A stretch of 64,000 nt of DNA from Conchocele bisecta (lineage: Eukaryota > Mollusca > Bivalvia > Lucinida > Thyasiridae). The notes beneath the pieces are model-generated. The model saw only the letters and a program-made list of their open reading frames with translations, ran no database searches and was not told the origin of the DNA. Shown piece after piece: positions 45,403 through 54,320 of this stretch (positions are counted from its first letter, which is position 1; every line of letters begins with the position of its first letter). The stretch is from positions 6,842,036 to 6,906,035 of the forward strand of contig CM055267.1 in the NCBI GenBank assembly GCA_029237695.1, given 5' to 3'. A program made the translations under genes and the position numbers.

Positions 45403-46670
45403 CTTCGATGTTGAGTTGTGCGTCTGTAATTATATATAAGTACACGTTCAATGGCCCGGCTCCGTCCGCCTCTTTGGTTATCTGGATCGTCACACCCCTC
45501 ACTAGCGTTCTCAACTTGGCGTCCGCTACCGTGTATTTGGTCATCGTCGCTGGCTCGCATGTCTAGCCATAACGCGTATTTTGGTATTCAGGAACTCCGC
45601 GAGGGAGACGGCCGAGAGATGCAGGTCTTTAGCAACTGCTGCAACCTCCGGAGAGCGCTTAGATCCGGCAGCAAACTGCTTTCTTACTTCATCCCACTGC
45701 TGGTGCGCGCGAAGACCCGCGCTGTAGAGTTGATTGGGGACTCCCTCGATCGTCACCTCTACCTTCGTGATTTTGGGGTTATAGAATCTGTCGGTTTTTC
45801 TAGCACCGAACGCGAACCGAGCATCCTCGAACAACATCAGTATACCTTTCATCGAGCGGGCGGGTACGTTGACGTTAATATTCCACAATGTGTCGCTTTT
45901 GTTTTTCGGCATCTTGCGATGGCGAAGAACTCGGTCGTAAAGTATGGCAACGCGCCCGGCGTACTGGGTTCTGATCAATCGCGCTAGTTCGGGCATCGTG
46001 ACCATGTCGTACTCCAGCGAAACATTATCGATCGTATACGTCGATAACTGGTCGGTGGCTATGATAACTCGGCCGTAGTCGTTGAACGTTAGTTCGTATT
46101 CGAGGCGGTCAGCCAAAGCGCTCTGATAGTAGGGCATGTGACTCTCCAGCAACTCAAAGTCGAGCGGGATGTAGAAGCGGTTGCCGTAAGCGCCCGCGAC
46201 CGCGTTGTCACTCGCGTTGTTATCTGCCTTGTTAGCAGCCCCGATTCTAAGTTTGGTTACGTTCTTATTTTTGCTGGTGTCAATACCTTGATAGACAGCG
46301 TTTTCAAGCTCGTGTGACGTCTTCCACGGTCCTGATAGCAATGGTAGACGTCGCTGTCATCGATCGACATCACCTCATTACCAGAAATCTTTATCATAGT
46401 CTTCTTGACTATGGCGCGACCCAAGTTCTGAACGACGGTTCGGTCCGCGTCCGTCGACGTTAGCGAAATAGTGAAAGCGAGGCGAACAGTACCCGGAACA
46501 ATGACGTCGTTAGCTCCGAGGTTGGGGAAGCGGACTAAGAGCTGCTGGTTCTGGTCGATCGTCGATGGGTTGTTCGTAATAACGACACTCTGTCTCACGC
46601 CTTTTGCCCCGAGGGGCTCACGCAGTCTGCGGTATGGATTGAGTTTGCGACCGTATTGACTCGAAGACAT
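45374..46670 (-). pseudogene. Major capsid protein (double jelly-roll type), three frameshifts
   Basis: About 430 codons from the ATG at 46670 (MSSSQYGRKLNPYRRL). The N-terminal jelly-roll part includes VRFPNLGANDVIVPGTVRLA and KKTMIKISGNEVMSIDDSDV; the middle includes GNRFYIPLDFELLESHMPYY and YDMVTMPELARLI; the C-terminal part has ITDAQLNIEDGRYVSAIY. Fold assignment rests on resemblance to Polinton capsid proteins known to me. Frame changes near 46330, 45590 and 45490 separate four open pieces. It overlaps the ATPase gene that follows. Confidence 0.8.
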
Positions 46671-46765
46671 AATTAATTTTTTAAAATTTTTTCAAAATTA
46701 TTGAAACTATTAAACCCGTATGGTTTTGTCTTTAATACATAATTAATTTTAAGAAAATTATAAAT
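46671..46765. promoter_or_regulatory. Divergent A/T spacer with TTTTTTCAAAATTA motifs
   Basis: Between two divergent genes. Contains AATTTTTTCAAAATTATT and ATTTTAAGAAAATTATAAAT just before the ATG at 46766. Related motifs lie at 44256, 44648, 45308 (inside the ATPase), 50284 and 52838. Promoter role inferred. Confidence 0.45.
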
Positions 46766-48079
46766 ATGGCTGATTACATGGACGAATTCGATCGCACTAC
46801 GGGCTGGGCGACCGAGAAGATTACCTCGATGGTGATGATGATAACTTCGAGGATTCCCTCACGACACCCACCATAGAAACTCCAGTTCCAATCCAATCAC
46901 AATTGGGTGACGCTACCACTAGTCAAAGTCAGGAATTACTTGAGGGAGCTGTAAACGACTACTACAACAATTTGGCAGCAGAAAAAGGTCTGGTCCCCTC
47001 TGTCGGTCGCGACTACTCCAAGTTCAAATTTATGAGCGGTAAATTGCGACTAAGAGCAGCACTAACTGTCCAATTAGTTAACGGGAGGACCGGAAAACCA
47101 CTATCACTAAACACCATTGCAGGAAACCGGGGCGGTGGCCAACTCATAAGGGACGAACTAGGATTCACGGATTGGAAGAGGGGTAAAACAAGTATACCGG
47201 CCCGCGCTGTAGAGGCCCTAAAGTCTACCGACGAAACTATAGCGAAGACGGCCACCGCGATAGAAACGGTCGAGCTCAGCGAGGTCCCTCAAATAGCCAC
47301 CGACGTTATTAACACTATGGAGACCACGTTCAGCGTCCAATCGCAATTGGGAAAAATACTCAATGATGACCCACCGTTACCTCTTCGAGAACTCCGTGGA
47401 CTCGATAAGGCTCTACAAACGGTCCTCCGGGGCGAACTGGTCCTTAACCTCTCCAAACTCACGGCGCTGGATGAACATATCGCGCTAGAAGAAAGAAAAC
47501 TGGAGGAAGCCGGTGACGATAGAGAATCTACCGAGCGGATCAACAAACTCCTGCGGTCTTTGCGGGATGAAAGAGAAGCTCGCTTGGAGGCCGCCTCGGC
47601 TAACCGTGAGGCTCTCCGCACACAAATAAGTCGGATCCGCGAATCAATCTCGAGGGTCCTGCACGAGGAGACGACACTCGGTGAGCGTCTTCGCACTCTG
47701 TTCAGAGAGCAGGGCGTCACGATAGCAAGCATCCTCGTTGCTATCGGCATGACTATATCGACCATAGTTCTAACTTTCACTGGTGGTGCGGCGCTACCAC
47801 CCGCTCCAGCACCAGCACCAGCACCCTCTCCATCCGGTGGAGCCAAGGAGTGGATAAAAAAACAACTAAAAGCCCTCGCCAGTCTTCTAGCTAAATTAGC
47901 TGGAAAGGCGCTGCCGCACTACCTGGACTGATCGGAAGTATCGTTTCTTACTTGCTATCTATATTATCAAAAATAAAACGGCCGGATGGCTAGCCAAAAA
48001 TACCTGGGCTTTAATCGTGGCAATCGCCGGTCTCCTATTATTCTCTGTCAGAGAGTTCCTACAACCAAAGCGTAAATAA
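46766..48079 (+). pseudogene. Conserved long helical Polinton protein with membrane segments, frameshifted
   Basis: The ATG at 46766 opens MADYMDEFDR and shifts near 46796. The main frame (to 47931) runs through SVGRDYSKFKFMSGKLRLRA, a long coiled-coil region (EERKLEEAGDDRESTERINK..RDEREARLEA), GEVLREQGV-like FREQGVTIASILVAIGMTIS, an Ala-Pro run, and WIKKQLKALASLLAKLAGKA. A further shift near 47910 leads to a second hydrophobic part (WALIVAIAGLLLFSVREFL) ending at 48079. I recall this protein as widespread in metazoan Polintons; its role is unknown, perhaps membrane interaction or a virion component. The coding DNA has two CCAATC(A/G)CAATTGG palindromes, each encoding QSQLG. Confidence 0.65.
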
Positions 48080-48295
48080 TCCGATCGCCACGAGGGCGAT
48101 GACGAGACCCAATTTCTCCTCCTCGTGTGTTGTGCTTCCAATTTCAACATTGTTGATGATTGGTGTTTCTCCAATCGCGATTGGTCTGTTGATGGAACTC
48201 GATGGTGCATCCAATTTACGAATTGGGGGTACTGGGTTCGATTTACGAATTGGGGGAGGTGTATCCATTTTGTGTTTTATGAAATCGGTTTCCAC
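48059..48295 (-). CDS. Small tail-anchored proline-rich Polinton protein
   Basis: 78 residues. N-terminal part rich in Pro/Ile/Arg with an internal repeat (PPIRKSNPV, PPIRKLDAP), then INRPIAIGETPIIN and a C-terminal membrane segment LGLVIALVAIGLFTLWL. Three CCAAT..ATTGG-type palindromes lie in its coding DNA. It overlaps the 3' end of the convergent upstream gene by 21 nt. Orientation predicts an outward/cytoplasmic N-terminus with a C-terminal anchor. Confidence 0.55.
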   Translation of the reverse strand: METDFIKHKMDTPPPIRKSNPVPPIRKLDAPSSSINRPIAIGETPIINNVEIGSTTHEEEKLGLVIALVAIGLFTLWL

Positions 48296-48378
48296 TGTTG
48301 GGGGTGCGCTTGATGATATCCGTGTTCACGTTACCGTTGTGGCCGATTTTTTGATTGGCGGTGGCGATTACGATATGA

Positions 48379-49470
48379 TTATTGTAAACCGTCAACCGGG
48401 TCGTCTCGTAGTATCATATTGCTCGGCGCCATATAGCCTATTCCAAATACATAGTCTACTGGGGTGCTGGCATTCTGCAAAACGTCTTGATAATTCTGGA
48501 TCGCCTTCTCCAGGTCCACCCTAGCTGAGATGGCGTCCTCTACAAGTGCCAAAAAATTGTTTTGTGCATCAAACGCTGTTCCCATGCCCAGTATAGAACT
48601 GCGAGTTTGCTTCTGTGCGCCGAGAATGGCCCAGACGTACGTGCGAATGGAGTCGTTGACGCGAGTAACCCCGGCCTGCGTGAACCCTAGACCCGTATCT
48701 AACATAAAGTACCCCACGCGTTCTGAACCTCAGCAGCCTGCTGTATGTAATCGACGTGAGCCAGTTTCGGAGGTAACATTTTACAAGAAAACACGCCACA
48801 GTGTCGACCTCCAGACACTTCCGTCCCGAAAGTCATAGTCGCGGGGTCAAAATTAAATTCCCGGCGTTCCGACTGACGATGTGGTCACCGGAGTGATCGT
48901 GTCTAAAATCAGTCTGTGTCCAATTCCCGGACTGGCCGTGAATGAGAACGTCCCCGAGGCCGGTGCTGGTAGGAAATGCTTTCTGTCTCCAGTCCGCGTC
49001 TTTTGAAACGTAAAATTCGTTACACAGTCTTCAAGGCCATACGGTTATATGTGTTGGAAATGGATCCCAGGCGTCGTCTTGAGGTAGTGAAATACCTAGT
49101 TCTTTGAGAATCCTCCTAATAGTATAATACACGTGAAGTTGTAGACACTTCGGAGCATGACATTCTTGGATGGTCAGATGGTCTTTATATGAAACTCCAC
49201 ACCCAGGCTGTTGCGCACCATACAGCGAAAATTTATTTGGTTCTGCCAAAACTGCATCGGTGTTGCTTTCCAGCCGTTTACCACCTCCATCGTAGTAATC
49301 TTGGGCAACCTATATTGTTCAAAGATGTTAGGGAAGTTGGTGGCAAAGCCACTGTCCGGTCTAACCGTTACGGTTGGGTGTACAAGGCGGTTAACAACGT
49401 CTTTTTGTGTGTATTTACCTCCGACCGCGTACTTTACATTAGAGTTAAAGCTAAATGCTTTGGTATCCAT
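48379..49470 (-). pseudogene. Virion-protein candidate (possible minor capsid protein), several frameshifts
   Basis: From 49470: MDTKAFSFNSNVKYAVGGKY and VVNGWKATPMQFWQNQINFR, then in other frames HVYYTIRRILKELGISLPQD, TFSFTASPGIGHRLILDTIT, PPKLAHVDYIQQAAEVQNAW, and DSIRTYVWAILGAQKQTRSS..STPVDYVFGIGYMAPSN. The SIRTYVW..LG and STPVD.VFGIGYMAPS patterns are ones I associate with Polinton structural genes next to the capsid gene, but I cannot name the protein with certainty. At least three frame changes in about 360 codons. Whether this is one gene or two is not resolved. Confidence 0.5.
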
Positions 49471-49484
49471 TGAAAGATATTATT

Positions 49485-50283
49485 ATGTTTGCTACTATAA
49501 CTAATGTTCAAAAAGGGAGTTGTGAACTTCAAAAATTAATAGACAACTGCTGTGGAAAACGCCGGGTAGGCCTTAGATCAATCACCTTCACGGTTGGGTG
49601 GAAAAACATTGAACTGTATAAGGATATCAACCCAGACGGGTATGTAATAGAAGGACGGCCAGAGGTTATCTTTTCCGGAGGTGGTGTAGATCTAGAGACC
49701 GCCGATAGTCCTGCAGAAGTATGGAGACGCTTGCGGGAAATATCTGTCGGATTACTTCCCGGCCTTTGGGGTGTGTCAGAGATGTCCAAGCTTTAATCGC
49801 AAGGAATATGCCTGATAATGTCACTCTCACAGTCTCAAAAGCCACGGGGATTGCGACATTGGACGTTGATAAAAAAATAATGATCACTCCGGGGTTGGCC
49901 TCAATGTTAGGATTTAAATTTAAACCCCCTTACAACGAGGATGAAGGGCGAGCGTACCCGTTGATGTTTGTCTTCCCCGTGGGTCATTGGCACGGCGATA
50001 CCCCAGTAAACTTCGCCTTCACGAAAACTCTCAGGGTGCACCTGGATCGGGTGAACACATCGTACAACACGATAGACGGATCCCCCAGCACATTACTGAA
50101 AACTAAGTGCCCGCCAGCGATTGTTTCTATGGCGAGACTGTAACGTTAGACTTCCCACACCCAGAGATGAAAGTTTTGGAATCGGGACACATCCACGAGT
50201 TGAAGATTTATATTCTTGATGATAAAGGGCGAGAGTTGAAGAACGATTACCCGATTTCGGTCGTCCTAGAAATTTCAAATTAA
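49485..50283 (+). pseudogene. Virion-protein candidate, frameshifted
   Basis: The ATG at 49485 opens MFATITNVQKGSCELQKLID; the frame shifts near 49760-49790, and the second frame runs through ITPGLASMLGFKFKPP, FVFPVGHWHGDTPVNFAF and TKTLRVHLDRVN, shifting again near 50100 into a tail with GHIHELKIYILDDKGRELKN. The end resembles the beta-rich C-terminus (..YLTDQ.G....) of a vertex/penton-like protein I recall from other Polintons. About 265 codons. Function tentative. Confidence 0.45.
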
Positions 50284-50339
50284 TTAATTTTAAGAAAATT
50301 AGAATTAAACGCATGTTCGTAATATATATTATCAACATT

Positions 50340-52015
50340 ATGAGTATATACGGACCAGGTAGTTCTTCCGATTGGGTGACAAATTCAAATAATTTGGAAC
50401 CTGCAAGAAGGGGGATTCATCCCGACAGAGGGCGACTTTTTTTAACTACCCAAAAAACAAAGGCCATTGATTAATAGAACTATATCGAGGGCCACGGACG
50501 AGATTCACAAGAGTCTACTATCACAACTTAGAGAATATGCCCTGGCTGTGAATACACAAAGTCGTGAAGAAACGCATACGGAACTAAACGAACTAGGTAA
50601 AAAAATAACCAAATTTAGAAAAGAGGCCCGGTTGGGGATTGATAAAGCCCGAGAAGACCGCCAGGTTGACATTACGGCGGTTTATGATGCGTTGCGCTTA
50701 GAAGACTCTCTCAGCAAAGAAGCTACACTTGCTGAATTAGACGGGAAAATAATCGATTTTCGAAATGAGGCCACGTCGGGTATTGAGAAAGCACGAGAAG
50801 ACCACCAGGCGGACCTTACGAAGGCTTATGAGGTGTTGCGCTCAGAGGACTCTCTCATCAGAGAAGCGGCACTTACTGAACTAGATAAAAAAATAACCAA
50901 ATTTCGAAAAGAGACCAGGTCGGGTATTGATTAAAGTCCGAGAAGACCACCAGTCGAACCTTGCAGAGGCCATTGCGGAGGCTTATGATGCGTTGCGCTT
51001 AGAGAACTCTCACAGCAAAGAAGCGACACTTACCGAACTAGACGGCAAAATAGCCGAATTTATAAAAGAGACCAGGTCGGGGGTTGAGGGGGTCCGAGAA
51101 GATCACAAAGAGGCCATTGCGGAGGCTTATGGGGCGTTACGCTCAGAGGACTCTCTCAACAGAGAAGCGGCACTTACTGACCTATATGAAAAATAACCGA
51201 ATTAAAAAAGAGACCCGGTTTGATCTTGATGGAGTCCGAACGGGTATTGATAAAGCCCTAGAAGAACCACCAGGCGGATATTACGGGGAGGCTTATAGGG
51301 TGTTGCTCTTAGAGGACTCTATCAACAGAGAAGCGACACTTACTAAACTAGATGAAAAAATAACCGAATTTCAATGAGACCCGGTCGGGGTATTGATAAA
51401 GCCTTAGAAGACCACCAGGCAACCATTACGGAGGCTTATGATGCGTTGCGCTTAGAGGACTCTCTCAACAGAGAAGCGACACTTACTGAACTAGATGAAA
51501 AAATAACCGATAAACTGAAACATGATCGTATAGCCGCGACCAAAGCTCTTGAGGAGGCCTCTTATGAGATTCGTACTGAGGCATATAACGCAAACAATGC
51601 GCTTGCCGGAATAGTGAAAACAATGAAAACACCAAAACGTGTCATAACAGTTTGGGCTGAGAAGCGGGGCCCATTGGTTGTGGGGCACTATGAATATTCG
51701 TTCGGTGCCAAAGCGAGTAATAAATATGGGGGATACACTATGACAGCTGCAGGTGAAGTTATCCAAATGGCGGTCTGCTCGGTTAATGCTAATGGTAAAC
51801 CTGTGGGCGCGGTCGCGATAAATATTGTAGTAGATGGGGAAGAACGGGGGGTTGGAGTCACTAAAATCTCTGGAGATAGTTCGACGGTGGTTTCGTTCTC
51901 CGGTGATGATCGAATTAGACTTTCCCAAGGTAGTGTTATTAACTTTGTTACGAAAATCGGTGACTCAGAGAGTTCTTCCACTATTGTCTCATTGTTAATT
52001 GAACTTATTGTGTAA
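50340..52015 (+). pseudogene. Fibre-like protein: coiled-coil repeats plus C-terminal beta domain, frameshifted
   Basis: After an N-terminal piece from the ATG at 50340 (MSIYGPGSSSDWVTN), a chain of about six repeats of 48 residues (144 nt; markers CGAGAAGACC at 50650, 50794, 50939, 51095) follows: KxREDHQ..AYDALRLEDSL..EATLTELDxKI. These are strongly helical with Leu/Ile/Val heptad spacing, as in a trimeric shaft. The C-terminal region from about 51600 (RVITVWAEKRGPLVVGHYEY, GGYTMTAAGEVIQMAV, STIVSLLIELIV) is beta-rich and looks like a compact head. Overall this resembles an adenovirus-type fibre in architecture only. Frame changes near 50460, 50930, 51195 and 51375 are mostly 1-nt and lie within repeats. 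Confidence 0.6.
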
Positions 52016-52043
52016 ATACTAATATATTGAAATAAATTTAACT

Positions 52044-52729
52044 ATGAACGAATCACCGCTTCCAATTGTCAATACCGATCCACCAACCAACTGTATCCAA
52101 CTCTCAATACCACTCCACCAACACTGTAATTCAACTCTCAATACCACTCCACCAACACTGTATTCAATTAACGAAAAAAGTTCAGATTTTAGGTTTGAAT
52201 AATATCGTCGCTATGCAGGATATTTTAGTTAGAGAATGTGCAGAAAAAGACACTCTAATAAATATAGGCGCGCGGCAAACATAGCTGAAGCATCTAGTAC
52301 GGTTCTGGCAAGTGTTTCTGTGTTGTGTGGGGCGGGGACTGCTGCAACGCTATCTACAATTGTAATGATTCCACTTGCAGGGGTTTTGAGTGGAATTACC
52401 GTTTTATCTGGAACACTTTGTATGGTAATTAGGGCGGCGGGTGGAAAACTCGAGAAAAAAAGTAGAAAACATGATAGAATATCCGTTCTCGCTAGGTCTA
52501 AGAAAAATATAGCATCGACGTTATGGTGTCCAAAGCGTTGGCCGATAAGAAAATATCAAATTTAGAGTTTGAATCCGTGGTGGAAGAAATGGGGAGATAT
52601 GAAGAATTAAAAAATGATATAAGGATCAAGGCGCGCGCCACCATGCCAAAAATTGAGTGTACTGATTGGGATAAATTTAGGGTAAAACTTGGAAATAAAG
52701 TCGGAGGAAATGTTACAGCACCATTATAA
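52044..52729 (+). pseudogene. Membrane protein of Polinton, frameshifted
   Basis: The ATG at 52044 opens MNESPLPIVNTDPPTN with CAATACCACTCCACCAACACTGTA-type repeats, then shifts. The central frame has a long hydrophobic region (ASSTVLASVSVLCGAGTAAT..LAGVLSGITVLSGTLCMV), likely two membrane helices, then KKSRKHDRISVLARSKKN; the last frame has SKALADKKISNLEFESVVEE. The ..HDKI..LA..K...V.KAL.DG.IS..EF pattern is common in invertebrate Polintons as I remember them. Role unknown, perhaps membrane binding or entry. Frame changes near 52130, 52240 and 52525. Confidence 0.5.
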
Positions 52730-52732
52730 AAT

Positions 52733-52860
52733 AATTAAAAAAAATTTAAAAAAATAATTAAAAAAAAAAAAAAAAAAAATAAAAAAAAAATAAAAATAAT
52801 AATTTAAAAAAAAAAAAAAAATTCTTAATTTTATAATTTTCCTAATTTTTTCAAAATTAT
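52733..52860. repeat. Poly(A)-rich tract and A/T motif
   Basis: Nearly all A with scattered T, then TTTCCTAATTTTTTCAAAAT at about 52838, which is identical to the motif at about 44640-44665. It follows the stop of the last rightward gene. Confidence 0.6.
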
Positions 52861-53714
52861 ATTGGTGCAGTAAACAAATTTACATACCTATACAACATGT
52901 GTTTTTCACTGAGAATTATCGGCTCTGTTTACCTCGGCTATCAATTTACGCATGGGCCATAACCCGTGTAATTGAAACATTTGTCGTTACAACATAAATT
53001 AATTACTATGTAATAATAGGGAGTGTTCAGCTTTAAATTATTAAAAAAAAATATAAAATTAATTATAAAATTAACAAAATAACGAACCATCACATGTTTT
53101 CTTTCGCCAATAGGTATTAATAAATAATTATAATATGCACACCATTTGTATGTTGTATAGGAAACTGATGAGTATATATATGTGTGTTGACCTTACAACA
53201 ATTGGTCTCATCTCGTGTGTGCTATGTTGTTGATCCGGTATGACGTCCGTCTCGTCTGTTTAATGGTAGCAGTCTATGCATATGTGTGTATTTGGCGATG
53301 TAATTGTGTAGCTCAAAGGTGCCGGCCTAAAAGATTTCTGCCTAAGAGCTTTGCAATTTCGGAAACCAAATTCACACATAGGCTCGTCTTACTTCGCTGG
53401 TTTCTCTTAATAGAGTAATTGGCAATGGGGTTCAAGGCGACCCAGAATGTGAGCCAACAGATGCGTGGGCTTAAAGAAAGGTCCCAACACCCCAGTGGCT
53501 GGGTGCCGGCTAGAAATCTGCCCAGTCGCTGGGGGTGTTGTGCACGAGTGGAGGCTTTTGCTATTTTTTTTTTTAATTTTTACAAATTATTAATATCTTT
53601 ATACGCGATAGACCTAATCGTGTAATCTCTCTATAAAATGGACACCTAATTTACATGTTCATAACACGTGTAATTGGAACATTGTCGTCTGCTTATAACA
53701 TAAATTAGTTCTGT
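52861..53714. other. Polinton interior without a supported gene
   Basis: It contains short ORFs I do not support (for example from 53215) and a stem-loop at about 53487-53543 (CAACACCCCAGTGGCTGG / CAGTCGCTGGGGGTGTTG). GTGCCGGC(C)TA.AA.(A)TCTGCC appears twice (about 53320, 53505). Nothing else recognised. Confidence 0.4.
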
Positions 53715-53876
53715 TCAATAATTTTCAATTTCTTCTAATAATTTTCCAATTTCTTCGTTAAAAGCGATATTGTAGAAACGCATATCCGTAAACGAATCTT
53801 TGATTTTAAACTGTTTTATAAAATTAGTTTGATAATGTTTCGGTAGTGTTTCTCCGATCCTATTTAGTCGCTTCAT
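53715..53876 (-). CDS. Small ORF, 53 aa, near Polinton right end
   Basis: Open from the ATG at 53876: MKRLNRIGETLPKHYQTNFI.. to ..EEIGKLLEEIENY, TGA at 53715-53717. The composition (Lys/Glu/Asn, balanced hydrophobics) and clean start support coding. Not recognised. It reads toward the interior, from the TIR-proximal region, as early genes of such elements often do. Confidence 0.4.
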   Translation of the reverse strand: MKRLNRIGETLPKHYQTNFIKQFKIKDSFTDMRFYNIAFNEEIGKLLEEIENY

Positions 53877-53883
53877 TATAAAT

Positions 53884-54097
53884 TTAAAGATACTTATACC
53901 GGCGACATAATTGCCGGTTTAATATTGTAAATGCAACGTTTTTATCGCAGCGTAATAAATTACGCTGATATTTCATGTATTCGATATCACATAGTATTGT
54001 CATTTTACCGTGTTTTAATAACTGTAGAAACAACAGCGTAAAATCCTTCATCCAAATCATTATAAACGTCCAATTCGTTGTGTATTTTATTATCCAT
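53884..54097 (-). pseudogene. Small ORF pair near Polinton right end, probably one gene with a frameshift
   Basis: The ATG at 54097 opens MDNKIHNELDVYNDLDEGFY and ends at TAA (54005-54007). An overlapping frame from an ATG at 54003 reads MTILCDIEYMKYQRNLLRCD to TAA at 53884-53886, and is open some way upstream of its ATG, so the two may be one gene of about 70 codons. It lies 38 bp inside the right TIR, with the CCAATTGAACA-type box just upstream. Confidence 0.4.
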
Positions 54098-54135
54098 TTT
54101 GTTATAATATTTTATTATAACCTATTAAATTTATA

Positions 54136-54320
54136 TGTTCAATTGGACGTGAAAAAAACATGATGTATTTATGACACCAATTTTGAATATTTCGTGGTTG
54201 GTGGGAGACAATTTCCTCGTTAACCAATTTTTGATTTTTCGGGGGGTGGTGGAGTAGTATATAGGGAGGAGAAATGATACCACCGTTAGGTGGTATCATT
54301 TTGACTCCCTATATACTACT
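54136..54320 (-). repeat. Polinton right TIR with terminal hairpin
   Basis: Inverse of 36295-36479. The terminal hairpin arms are AGTAGTATATAGGGAG at 54253-54268 and CTCCCTATATACTACT at 54305-54320. It is followed by the GAAGG target duplication. Confidence 0.9.

Larger units (their letters stand above)
36295..54320 (+). mobile_element. Full-length Polinton/Maverick element, 18,026 bp
   Basis: It is bounded by 185-bp terminal inverted repeats (36295-36479, 54136-54320) and a GAAGG target duplication, near the 6 bp usual for Polintons. It encodes the diagnostic set: protein-primed polymerase B, retroviral-type integrase, A32/FtsK-type packaging ATPase and double-jelly-roll-type major capsid protein, plus about ten accessory ORFs. 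An adenain-like protease was not found. Most large genes have one or more frameshifts. It is closely related to, and inverted relative to, the partial copy at 1-4974. Confidence 0.92.

Noticed and set aside
47289..47846. 185-codon minus-strand ORF opposite the long helical Polinton gene
   Set aside because: Antisense shadow of a well-supported coding region.
53215..53418. 67-codon ORF near the Polinton right end
   Set aside because: Composition is odd (clusters of Cys, Arg, Trp), there is no similarity to anything I know, and there is no supporting context.
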